The translations under genes and the position numbers were made by a program. Below are positions 56,538-64,000 of a DNA stretch of 64,000 bases, one piece after another. The notes beneath the pieces are model-generated. The model saw nothing but the letters and a program-made list of their open reading frames with translations, was not told where the DNA came from and ran no database searches. Each line of letters begins with the position of its first letter. Within the stretch, counting starts at the first letter, position 1. The DNA lies in assembly GCA_028279375.1 (NCBI GenBank), contig JANQNW010000019.1, positions 124,001-188,000 on the forward strand, read 5' to 3'. The DNA comes from Phycisphaerales bacterium (GTDB lineage: Bacteria > Planctomycetota > Phycisphaerae > Phycisphaerales > UBA1924).

Positions 56538-59375
56538 TCAGCGCTCCTCCGCCGGCGACTCCGGACGCACAATCAGGCGAATCTGGTTCGCCGGCCCGAA
56601 GTGCCGCTGGAACGTCTCATGCACATCGGAAGCTGAAAGCGAACGAAGCGTCTTCACCTCGTCGTCGAACTCCGCCGGCGTCACGCCGCGATACGTGCTG
56701 TCCGAGAGGTTGTCAGCCCACCACTCAGGCCGCCCGCGCTTGCGCGCAAGCTCCGTCTGCATCTCCGAAGACGCCACGCGCACTTCCTCCGGCGTCGGCC
56801 CGACCGCGGCGAAGTACCCGAACACCTCGTTCACGGCGTCCGCGAGCTCATCCACCTTCTCAGGCGCCGTCGGCGCCCAGAAACAGAATGTTCCGAATCC
56901 CGGGTACGCCTCCGCGGGCTTGTTCGTCAGCCGATACGTGTACACAAGCTGGCTCTTCTCCTGCACGCGCATCCGAAGTCGCTTTGAGAGCACATGCTTC
57001 GCGACATCCAGCGCGATGTTCTCTTGCCTTTCCGATGCGTCCGGACTCAGGAATCCGATCAGCGTCGTCGCCACCGGCGTCTTCGTCTTCAGCGTCACAT
57101 CCGCCTGGTGCGGCGGATCCGCGCGACGAACGGTCCGCAAGGCATCGTGCGTCAGACCATCCACCCGCGCCCGCTCCGGAAGCGAGCCCAGATAGCGCTT
57201 CGTCAGCTCAACAGCGCGCCAGCGCTCGATGTCGCCCACGACCGAAACCTCGATCGGTGATCGCTTCACGAGATCATCAAGCCACACCTGCACCCGCTCC
57301 TGCTCGACGCGCTCAATATCCGCCGGCGTCAGCGGCGTCACCCGAGGATCAGCCTTCGCATACAGCGTCTCCGCAGCGACGCGCTGCAGATGCGCCACCG
57401 GCTGACGCTCCATCATCCACGCCTTCTGCAGCGCCTCCTGGCGCCAGCGGTTCAGCTCGCCCGGCTCCATGCGAGGCGACGACAGCAGCAGATGCGCGAT
57501 CTGCATGCCAAGCTCGAGCTCCGACGGATCGCCCGCGATCGTCAGCTTCACGAAGTCATCGCCGCGCCGCGCGCTGATGCGAATGTTCCGGCCGATCAGC
57601 AGATCGCTGATGTCAGCGCTCGAAAGATCCTTCGTCGCAGGATGCATGAACACGCGAGCCGCGGCGTCCGTCAGCCCGCGCGTCTCTTTCGTCTCTTCGA
57701 TGCTTCCGCCGGCGAGCACGATCGATACGATCGCCTCATTCGCCCGCTCATCCATGCGCCGATGATGCACACGCACGCCGTTGGCGAGCCATGCGCTCAG
57801 GACGTCAACGTCCCGATGGATCGTCATCTCCTCGACGGATCCGCCCTCCGGCGCGATCGCAACCGCCGCCTCCGGCGCCCCTTCGTCCATCGGCGCCGGC
57901 GCTGGCCGGCTCATCGCCGTCTTCGTGAATCGAAGCAGCGAGAACTCATCCGGCAGACTCGCCGGATCGTCGGAGATCAGCACGACGGCGCTCTTCGATG
58001 TGTCGTGCAGAGAGGTGAACAGCCGCGCCGCCTCGCCCGGCGAGATCGTCGGCAGCAGGCTTTCCGCGAGCGCCAATCGCTGCTTCGCCGAGAGAATCTG
58101 CTCCTGCTGGCGAATCGCATACGAAAGCTGCCAGCGCACCGCGTCGAGATCGCGTGAATCCTCCGTCCGCGCAGCCTGCTGCGCCTCGGCCAGCAGCGCA
58201 CGCCGCGCAAGCTCGATCTCGCGCTCCGTAAATCCATGTTCAGCCACACGGCGCTGCACGCGCACGAGATTCGAAACCAGCGACTCCCAGTCCTGCACGC
58301 CGCCGACATTCATCATTACCGAGAATCGCGCGCCTTCGAAGACGTCAAGCGATTGCACCATCGACTCGCGCGCGGCGCTCTCGCCAAGCTGTGCCGCTCG
58401 CTGAAGCTGGCGCTGCGCACACCACGCGCCGACGCGAGCCGCAAGCTCCTGCCGATACGCGCCGATCGTCTCAGGCGCCCCCCAGCGATCCGTCAGGCGC
58501 ACGATCTCGACATACCCGAGCGGAAGCTCACGCTCCGCCTGCACCAGCGTCTTCATCCCCGGGCCCTGCACGAGCCCCGCATCCACCGGCGCCGGCGCCG
58601 GCAGCTTCGCCAGCCCGCCGAAGGTCTCCCGAGTCAGATCGGCCGCCAGATCCGCCGGCACGTCGCCGACGATCAGCAGCGTCGCATTCGAAGCGCGATA
58701 CGTCCGCGTGTAGAAGTCAATCAGATCGGCGCGCGTCATCGACTCCAGCGACGACGCGTCGCCCATCGGCGAGCGCTCCGCAAAGAGTGAGCCCGGCGCC
58801 AAGCGCGGAAGCAAGGCCTCGCGAATCCGCTGCTCGGCGCCCTGCCCGGCGTGATGCTCCGCAAGCGCCTCCCCGCGCACGCGCTCCACCTCGGCGTCCG
58901 GGAACGTCAACCGCCCCAGCACATCCGAGAGATACGTCAGGCCCACACGCAACGAAGAATCATCAGCCCGCGTCAGCGTCGCCTGGTAACGCGAGATGTC
59001 ATACGTCGCGAACTCGGCGCGCCGCTCAGGCCGCACGATGCCATGCTCCTCGAAGATCTCACTGAGCTTCCCCGCGGGAATGTGCTCGGAGCCATTGCGG
59101 GCCATGTGCGCGATGTACATCGCCGCGCCTTCCTGCCCGTCCTTCTCATCAAGAGACCCGGCGCGAACGACCATCTCCAGATGCGCCCGACCCGGTGAAC
59201 TCCCATGCTCCTTGATGATGACGCGAAGACCATTCTTGAGCGTCAGTTCGGTCACCGCCGGATCATGCGGCAGCGGCAGATCGCGACCATCACGACGATC
59301 GCCCGCATACGCCAGCGCAGAAACGCAGACGCACATCACGACCAGCGTCAGTTGGAAGGCCTGCTTCATCTTCAT
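56538..59375 (-). CDS. M16 peptidase-like protein without the HxxEH zinc motif
   Basis: A 945-residue exported protein (signal peptide FQLTLVVMCVCVSALAYAG) with the four-domain layout of M16B insulinase-type peptidases. LTLKNGLRVIIKEHGSSPGR and the start of domain 2 (LRVGLTYLSDVLGRLTFPDA) are typical. The zinc motif HxxEH is MYIAH at residues 86-90: the first His is Met and the Glu is Ala, so it is very unlikely to be active. The C-terminal half also lacks a motif (TDAAARVFMHPAT). M16 proteins often act as pairs of active and inactive partners; no active partner is in the window. It is divergent from the DUF4190-type gene. No Shine-Dalgarno is visible. Confidence 0.85.
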   Translation of the reverse strand: MKMKQAFQLTLVVMCVCVSALAYAGDRRDGRDLPLPHDPAVTELTLKNGLRVIIKEHGSSPGRAHLEMVVRAGSLDEKDGQEGAAMYIAHMARNGSEHIPAGKLSEIFEEHGIVRPERRAEFATYDISRYQATLTRADDSSLRVGLTYLSDVLGRLTFPDAEVERVRGEALAEHHAGQGAEQRIREALLPRLAPGSLFAERSPMGDASSLESMTRADLIDFYTRTYRASNATLLIVGDVPADLAADLTRETFGGLAKLPAPAPVDAGLVQGPGMKTLVQAERELPLGYVEIVRLTDRWGAPETIGAYRQELAARVGAWCAQRQLQRAAQLGESAARESMVQSLDVFEGARFSVMMNVGGVQDWESLVSNLVRVQRRVAEHGFTEREIELARRALLAEAQQAARTEDSRDLDAVRWQLSYAIRQQEQILSAKQRLALAESLLPTISPGEAARLFTSLHDTSKSAVVLISDDPASLPDEFSLLRFTKTAMSRPAPAPMDEGAPEAAVAIAPEGGSVEEMTIHRDVDVLSAWLANGVRVHHRRMDERANEAIVSIVLAGGSIEETKETRGLTDAAARVFMHPATKDLSSADISDLLIGRNIRISARRGDDFVKLTIAGDPSELELGMQIAHLLLSSPRMEPGELNRWRQEALQKAWMMERQPVAHLQRVAAETLYAKADPRVTPLTPADIERVEQERVQVWLDDLVKRSPIEVSVVGDIERWRAVELTKRYLGSLPERARVDGLTHDALRTVRRADPPHQADVTLKTKTPVATTLIGFLSPDASERQENIALDVAKHVLSKRLRMRVQEKSQLVYTYRLTNKPAEAYPGFGTFCFWAPTAPEKVDELADAVNEVFGYFAAVGPTPEEVRVASSEMQTELARKRGRPEWWADNLSDSTYRGVTPAEFDDEVKTLRSLSASDVHETFQRHFGPANQIRLIVRPESPAEER

Positions 59376-59679
59376 TCAGTCATCACAGGGAAGAGCGCTC
59401 ATCCGGTTCACCACCCGTTCAAAGCGCCCGTTCGTGCTTGATTCCATGCCAGGACCGGACTCCCCGGCCGGTCTCCGAAATCGCCCCGCGAAGGCGACGA
59501 TCCGGACACGAAGTTCTACCATTCGCGGCCCCCTCTGGTTGCCCGCAATCGCCTTTCAGACCCCCTCCAGATCGGGTGTTCAACCCGGTCGCTCGCGAAA
59601 ATCCGACCACGTCAGACCCAACAAGAAGGGGCATCCCCGAATATTGGCGGGGATCATCCGCCCCAAGTAGGTTGTCCCC
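59376..59679. other. Divergent intergenic region with small hairpins
   Basis: This 304-nt gap between the M16-like gene and the DUF4190-type gene holds no gene I can support. It contains GACCGG and CCGGTC (59453-59473, 9-nt loop), GGGT and ACCC (59574-59586), and GGCGG and CCGCC (59646-59662) as small inverted repeats, the last just before the TAGGTT box of the next gene. Confidence 0.4.
59668..59679 (+). promoter_or_regulatory. TAGGTT box 6 nt before the 59680 gene
   Basis: TAGGTT at 59668-59673 is followed by six bases and the ATG. No Shine-Dalgarno is present. The spacing matches that upstream of ispD, gatA, gatC, the LptF/LptG gene and the 5303-5623 gene. Confidence 0.35.
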
Positions 59680-60531
59680 ATGAATCTCGATCCCAACGCA
59701 CAGGACCTGCACTACGACCCGTATGTCGAAGGGCATTCCGACCTGCCGCCGCGAACCAGCATCCTCGCGGTCTTCAGCGCGGTGATCCCTGTCGCCTGCT
59801 GCATCCCGGGCATCGGCATTCTGGCCATGCTCATGGCCGCCATGAGCCTGAGCTTCATCAGCCGCTCCCATGGCCGACTCTCAGGCCGCGGCGCCGCGGG
59901 CTTCGGCATCGTCCTCGGCCTCATCGTCACCGTCCTCCAGGGCGCCATCGTCTTCGGCGGCCTTCAGGGATGGAAGTACTACACCCGCGTCATGGTCGGC
60001 ACGACCGACACCTTCATCGTCGCGCTCGATCAGGGCGACTTCACCACCGCCCGCTCCATGCTCTCCGCCGACGCCGACAGCGACCTCACCGATGAACGCC
60101 TCCAGGAGTTCGTCGACACCCTCCGTCAGGTCCACGGCCCGGTCACCGGCGCGACCACCGACTTCGAGTTCATCGGCAACGCCTTCGCCTCCGCCTATGA
60201 CAGCTCGCGGCAGAACTCCGGCTACAACGTCAGCTCGAACAACGAGCCCTTCATCCCCGTCGCGCTCGCGACCGATCGAGGCGCCGGCGTGCTCGTCTAT
60301 GTCGGCTTCGACGAGAACTCACTCGCGACGACGTCGCCGCTCATCATCGACCTCGCCGTCTTCGCCGGAACCAACGAGATCATGACGCTCCGCGAAGACG
60401 GCCCCGCGCGCGACATTGCATTCGCCCTCGGTGGCGAACACATCACGCTCGAAGAAGCGCGCGGCGGCGGACTCCCGGCCGGTGATGCGGACGCCGACAG
60501 CGAATCCGAAAGCGACGAACCCGGATTCTGA
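59680..60531 (+). CDS. DUF4190-type membrane protein
   Basis: A 283-residue protein. Two N-terminal membrane helices with a Pro/Gly-rich first one (SILAVFSAVIPVACCIPGIG then ILAMLMAAMSLSFISRSHGR and GFGIVLGLIVTVLQGAIVFG) form a DUF4190-like module. The following region (about 105-250) resembles SnoaL or DUF4019-type folds (GDFTTARSMLSADADSDLTD and FEFIGNAFASAYDSSRQNSG). The last 25 residues are an acidic, Gly-rich tail. Role unknown. It is divergent from the M16-like gene and convergent with the LptF/LptG gene, with 17 nt between the stops. Confidence 0.75.
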   Translation: MNLDPNAQDLHYDPYVEGHSDLPPRTSILAVFSAVIPVACCIPGIGILAMLMAAMSLSFISRSHGRLSGRGAAGFGIVLGLIVTVLQGAIVFGGLQGWKYYTRVMVGTTDTFIVALDQGDFTTARSMLSADADSDLTDERLQEFVDTLRQVHGPVTGATTDFEFIGNAFASAYDSSRQNSGYNVSSNNEPFIPVALATDRGAGVLVYVGFDENSLATTSPLIIDLAVFAGTNEIMTLREDGPARDIAFALGGEHITLEEARGGGLPAGDADADSESESDEPGF

Positions 60532-60548
60532 CTTGAAGCGATCGGCGT

Positions 60549-61640
60549 CTACGTGCGCACGCTCACGAACCCCCAGATCGCCAGCGGCGCCAGCACGATC
60601 ACCGGCACGAACACGCCCAGCCACACCGGAAGACCCGGAAGCGGCTGCGCCGTCCCCAGCGCAGAGCCAACCAGCGCAGCGCCCGCAAGCGGAGCGCACT
60701 TCACCGATTGCGCCGCCATGTTCTTCGGCACGCGCACCAGGAAGAAGGGCAGCGACACCATCAGCGCAAGCAGCGTGCTCGCCATCATCGAAAGGCGACC
60801 GAATCGCACGCGATTCAAGCGATCTCGAGCCACGCCCTCCACGTTCCCGTGGCGCAGCGTCGCCTGGATCTGACGCCAGCTCATGCTCTCGGCGTACCCC
60901 TCGACCTGCGCCGCGAGAATCAGGTTCGGCTCCAGATCAGAATCGACTCGATCGATCGAGCGCGTCGCGCCCTGCTCGACGACGGATCCTTCAGTCAGCG
61001 TCCAGCCCGCTCCATCCCACGTCGCGCTCTCGGCGCGCACGCGCCGCAGCGGCCGCCCGTTCGCGTCGCGCTCCCAGATCTGCACGCCCGACATGGCGGC
61101 CGCATCCGGATCGAACTGCGCCGCATACCACAGGCGATCCGCCGAATCCTTCAGCAAAGGCACGCTGAACGCCTGGATCGAGCGCCGTCCGGCGTCATCC
61201 GAATCCCGTGGCAGCAGATGCGACACCTTCGGCAGCAGGAACTCCTGGTTCAACCCGCCCAGCAGCAGCACGAACACCGCGACCATCAGGATCGGACGCG
61301 ACAACCGCCGCAGGCTCACACCGCTCGCCAGCATCGCGATGAACTCCCGGTGACGCACGAACTGCGCACACGTGAATCCCATCGCCGCGACCAGCACGAA
61401 GCCCATCATGTAGTTCGAAAGCATGAGCAGGCGCGGCCCCCACAGGTCCACCACGCACCAGCCCATCATCAGCAGCTTCTCGATCCCGCCCGAATCCGGA
61501 CGCAGCGCCGTCGCCGCCTTGCCGAACGCGCGCATGTTCAGCGACATGTCGATCGCCACGACGAAACTGAACAGGATCGCGAAGATCGCGATCACGTTCG
61601 CCAGGTAGCGCCCCGCAATGTGCCGGTCCAGCCGGTTCAT
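60549..61640 (-). CDS. LptF/LptG family permease
   Basis: A 363-residue integral membrane protein of the YjgP/YjgQ type. The N-terminal pattern DRHIAGRYLANVIAIFAILF is diagnostic, with three N-terminal membrane helices, an extracytoplasmic beta-jellyroll (about residues 135-265, SVPLLKDSADRLWYAAQFDP, GWTLTEGSVVEQG) and three C-terminal helices. LptF and LptG form the inner-membrane channel of the lipopolysaccharide exporter with LptB2. Only one such gene is present here, so the partner must be elsewhere. TAGGAT ends 6 nt before the ATG and no Shine-Dalgarno is present. It is 9 nt downstream of the SDR gene on the same strand. Confidence 0.9.
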   Translation of the reverse strand: MNRLDRHIAGRYLANVIAIFAILFSFVVAIDMSLNMRAFGKAATALRPDSGGIEKLLMMGWCVVDLWGPRLLMLSNYMMGFVLVAAMGFTCAQFVRHREFIAMLASGVSLRRLSRPILMVAVFVLLLGGLNQEFLLPKVSHLLPRDSDDAGRRSIQAFSVPLLKDSADRLWYAAQFDPDAAAMSGVQIWERDANGRPLRRVRAESATWDGAGWTLTEGSVVEQGATRSIDRVDSDLEPNLILAAQVEGYAESMSWRQIQATLRHGNVEGVARDRLNRVRFGRLSMMASTLLALMVSLPFFLVRVPKNMAAQSVKCAPLAGAALVGSALGTAQPLPGLPVWLGVFVPVIVLAPLAIWGFVSVRT

Positions 61641-61653
61641 ACGCCGATCCTAG
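61641..61653 (-). promoter_or_regulatory. TAGGAT box 6 nt before the LptF/LptG gene
   Basis: On the minus strand CTAGGAT (61653 to 61647) is followed by six bases and the ATG. It overlaps the stop codon region of the upstream SDR gene. No Shine-Dalgarno is present. Confidence 0.4.
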
Positions 61654-62396
61654 GGCTCCTGTGACGTCGGGCGCACCAGGATCTCGTTGATCCCCACATG
61701 CGCCGGCGACTGCATCGCGTACAGCACCGCATGCGCGATATCGACCGACTCCAGCGGCTCGCCCTCGCGAAGCATCGTCTGAATCCGATCCTTCGTGCCG
61801 TCATCGCGCACGTGCTCGGCAAGCTCAGTCCGCACGATGCCGGGCGCGATGATCGTCACGCGAATGTTCTTCGACGCCATCTCCGCGCGCAGGCCTTCAC
61901 TCAGCGCATGCACCGCCCACTTCGTCGCGCAGTACACCGAGCCGCCCGGAAACACGCGCCGGCCCGCCACGCTCGACACGTTGATGATGTGCCCCGATCC
62001 CTGCCTCATCATCTGCGGCAGCACCGCGGCGATCCCGTACAGCACGCCCTTGATGTTCACATCAACCATCCGCTCCCACGCGTCAACATGCAGATCCTCG
62101 ATGCGCGAGATCGGCATCACGCCCGCGTTGTTGATGATCGAATCGATGCGCCCGAATGTCGCGATCGTCTTCTCGATCGCGCCCTCCACCTGCGACCGAT
62201 CCGTCACGTCGCAGGGAAACGCCAGCGCGTGCCCGCCCGCATCCAGGATCTCCTTGACCAGTGACTCCAGCCGATCGGCGCGCCGGGCGCACACCACGAC
62301 CTTCACGTTGTGCTTCGCAAGCTCCACGGCCGTCGCGTGGCCGATCCCGCTCGAAGCCCCCGTCACCACCGCCACCGAATCTGACAAAACGCTCAT
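61650..62396 (-). CDS. Short-chain dehydrogenase/reductase
   Basis: A 248-residue classical SDR. The cofactor motif TGASSGIG is at 12-19, NNAG at 89-92, the catalytic Ser in NVSSVAGRRV and the Tyr-x3-Lys in YCATK at 155-159. The Arg pair CARRADRLE after the second strand suggests NADP. It resembles the YdfG/serine-dehydrogenase-like group, but substrate is unknown. AAGGAGG stands 11 nt before the ATG. It lies 9 nt upstream of the LptF/LptG gene on the same strand, with lysS divergent. Confidence 0.92.
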   Translation of the reverse strand: MSVLSDSVAVVTGASSGIGHATAVELAKHNVKVVVCARRADRLESLVKEILDAGGHALAFPCDVTDRSQVEGAIEKTIATFGRIDSIINNAGVMPISRIEDLHVDAWERMVDVNIKGVLYGIAAVLPQMMRQGSGHIINVSSVAGRRVFPGGSVYCATKWAVHALSEGLRAEMASKNIRVTIIAPGIVRTELAEHVRDDGTKDRIQTMLREGEPLESVDIAHAVLYAMQSPAHVGINEILVRPTSQEP

Positions 62397-62486
62397 CGGG
62401 CCTATGCCTCCTTACGCCGGCGCTTCCGGCGCCGTGATCGCCAGTGTACCGCCCGCGCGCAGCCTCACGCCCGAGCCCTCCTCGAC

Positions 62487-62501
62487 TACCATGACCCCAC
62501 G
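62487..62501 (+). promoter_or_regulatory. TACCAT box 9 nt before lysS
   Basis: ACTACCAT ends at 62492, nine bases before the lysS ATG. The same hexamer and gap stand before gatB. No Shine-Dalgarno is present. Confidence 0.4.
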
Positions 62502-64000
62502 ATGTCACAGCAGACGCCCGCAAACCCGGCGGACACCGAGTCCCCGCATCACCTCGAACAGCAGAGGCGAGAAAACCGCGACGCCATGCGCGAGCTCGGA
62601 CTCGCGCCCTACGGCAAGCGCACCGAAGGACTCCACGCCCTCGCCGCCGCACGCCAGGCCTACGACCAGCAGGCAGATGAAGACCACAAGGAACGCGGCA
62701 AGGAAGAGGGATTCGAAGACAAGCGACCCGTCGTCAAGGTCGCCGGACGCGTCATGCTCCAGCGCGACAACGGCAAGCTCGTCTGGCTCCAGCTCCGCGA
62801 TCACACATACGACCCAGCCGATGAGCAGGGAGGCGACCTCCAGATCGCGGTTTCAAAGAGAGACTGCGAAGAGACCGGCTTCAACCTCGCAAAGATCCTC
62901 GATCTCGGCGACATCATCATCGCCGAAGGCCCGCTCACGAAGACGCGCACCGGCGAAGTCACCATCTGGGCGAGCGCCCTCGACATCGCCTGCAAGAGCC
63001 TCGCGCCGCCTCCCGAGAAGTGGTCCGGCCTGCAGGATCCCGACCTGCGCTATCGCAAGCGCTATATGGATCTCTACGCCACGCCCGAGACCATGCGCAT
63101 CGCCATCCTGCGCTCCAAGATGATCTCGCGCATCCGGCGCTTCATGGACGACGCTGGATACATGGAAGTCGAGACGCCCATGCTCCAGGCGCTCGCCGGC
63201 GGCGCCGCGGCAAGACCTTTCGTCACGCACATGAACGCGCTGGATATCAACCTCTTCATGCGCATCGCGCCCGAGCTCTACCTCAAGCGCCTCCTCGTCG
63301 GCGGCATGCCCGCCGTCTACGAAATCAACCGCAACTTTCGCAACGAAGGCATCGACCGACAGCACAACCCCGAGTTCACCATGCTCGAGGTCTACAAGGC
63401 CTTCGCCAACTACGACGTCATGCGCGAACTCACCGAGTCGCTCATTCGCGAACTCGCGACGATGGTCGCCGAGGCGAATGGCGATCCCGACAACCTCGCG
63501 CTCCCATTCGGCGATCTCACGATCGACTACGCGCGAGCCTTCGATGTCGTCACCTATTCAGACCTCTTCGAGCGCGCCTTCGGCTTCCCGATGACCGATG
63601 AAGCGAAGGTCGCCGCCGAGGCGAAGAAGCGCAGCGTAGAGATCGAAGGTCTCGACCATCTCCTCATCGTCGGCAAGCTCTTCGACATCGCCGAGGAGAG
63701 CATCGACAAGTCGCGCCCGACCTTCGTCATCGATTACCCGGCGCCCCTCTGCCCGCTCACACGCCCCAAGGAAGACGACCCGTCCCTCGCAGACAGGTTC
63801 GAACTCTTCATCGCCGGCATGGAGCTCGCCAACGCCTACACCGAACTCAACGACCCCGACATCCAGGAGCTCCGCTTCCGCGAGCAGCTCTCGGGCGTCG
63901 ATGAGGAGGAGCAGTCCTTCCGCACTTTCGACGCCGACTTCGTCGAAGCGCTGAAGGTCGGCATGCCGCCCGCCGGCGGTCTCGGCGTCGGCATCGATCG
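62502..64000 (+). CDS. lysS: Lysyl-tRNA synthetase, class II (partial, runs off the right edge)
   Basis: Class IIb synthetase that charges tRNA(Lys). About 499 residues are visible. The N-terminal anticodon-binding OB fold (VAGRVMLQRDNGKLVWLQLR, then LDLGDIIIAEGPLTKTRTGE) carries a short insert after LRD (HTYDPADEQGGD). Motif 1 is around RFMDDAGYMEVETPML, motif 2 is FRNEGIDRQHNPEFTMLEVY, and motif 3 is GGLGVGIDR at the very edge, so only the last 20 to 30 residues should be missing. The reading frame has no stop up to position 64000. The ATG at 62502 is chosen from the LysRS N-terminus. It is divergent from the SDR gene. Confidence 0.96.
   Translation, partial: MSQQTPANPADTESPHHLEQQRRENRDAMRELGLAPYGKRTEGLHALAAARQAYDQQADEDHKERGKEEGFEDKRPVVKVAGRVMLQRDNGKLVWLQLRDHTYDPADEQGGDLQIAVSKRDCEETGFNLAKILDLGDIIIAEGPLTKTRTGEVTIWASALDIACKSLAPPPEKWSGLQDPDLRYRKRYMDLYATPETMRIAILRSKMISRIRRFMDDAGYMEVETPMLQALAGGAAARPFVTHMNALDINLFMRIAPELYLKRLLVGGMPAVYEINRNFRNEGIDRQHNPEFTMLEVYKAFANYDVMRELTESLIRELATMVAEANGDPDNLALPFGDLTIDYARAFDVVTYSDLFERAFGFPMTDEAKVAAEAKKRSVEIEGLDHLLIVGKLFDIAEESIDKSRPTFVIDYPAPLCPLTRPKEDDPSLADRFELFIAGMELANAYTELNDPDIQELRFREQLSGVDEEEQSFRTFDADFVEALKVGMPPAGGLGVGID

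Noticed and set aside
1-64000. tRNA, rRNA, CRISPR arrays, insertion sequences or prophage
   Set aside because: I looked through the intergenic gaps and gene products and saw no cloverleaf-like segment, repeat-spacer array, transposase or phage gene; small RNAs cannot be excluded by eye.

Overview
The window is about 64 kb of G+C-rich bacterial chromosome with densely packed genes, many stop-to-stop or start-to-stop overlaps, and no tRNA, rRNA, CRISPR array or insertion sequence that I could see. The gene families point to the Planctomycetota, probably a Phycisphaerae-like lineage. The markers are a secreted FG-GAP protein with a dockerin-like tail, a HAF-repeat protein with a PEP-CTERM-like tail, a pseudopilin with the planctomycete H-x-DG style C-terminus, a Ser/Thr kinase with TPR-like repeats, and a long MoxR/DUF58/BatA/VWA operon. 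The taxonomic placement is inference from family content, not from a search.

Layout. 1-5.6 kb: end of ilvE, divergent proB and proA, a bacterial PH-domain protein, a second fold-type IV aminotransferase and a GNAT acetyltransferase. 5.3-11 kb: two small proteins, dnaE, and a membrane-anchored protein. 11-14.2 kb: a ketosynthase operon in which an intact KAS II-type enzyme is paired with a ketosynthase paralogue lacking two active-site residues, with a degenerate GxxExxY protein between them. 14.3-17.1 kb: gatB and two tandem paralogues of an unrecognised family. 17.1-22 kb: the TPR kinase, ispD, a zinc-ribbon membrane protein and a degenerate phosphoglycerate-mutase-like protein. 22-31 kb: secreted or surface proteins, a pseudopilin, gatA and gatC (apart from each other and from gatB) and a TVP38 membrane protein. 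31-35 kb: a tRNase Z-like hydrolase, dnaA, a likely oriC and mutM. 35.3-49.1 kb: an eight-gene MoxR operon. 49-54.7 kb: FKBP lipoprotein, tmk, and the metG-kbl run. 54.7-64 kb: PilZ protein, EEP-family hydrolase, thioredoxin-like protein, M16-like pseudoprotease, DUF4190-type protein, LptF/LptG permease, SDR oxidoreductase, and lysS running off the right edge.

Together the genes cover replication initiation and elongation (dnaA, oriC, dnaE, tmk, mutM), translation charging (gatCAB in three places, metG, lysS), proline, isoprenoid and branched-chain amino acid metabolism, and an envelope or secretion programme.

The observation I find most worth following is a recurring CTAnnnT/TAnnnT box placed 6-12 nt upstream of start codons in genes that lack a Shine-Dalgarno sequence. 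In six genes the gap is exactly 6 nt, which predicts leaderless transcripts. Other points of interest are the degenerate enzyme paralogues (ketosynthase, phosphoglycerate mutase, M16 peptidase), the tandem unknown paralogues, and the structured leader of the MoxR operon.
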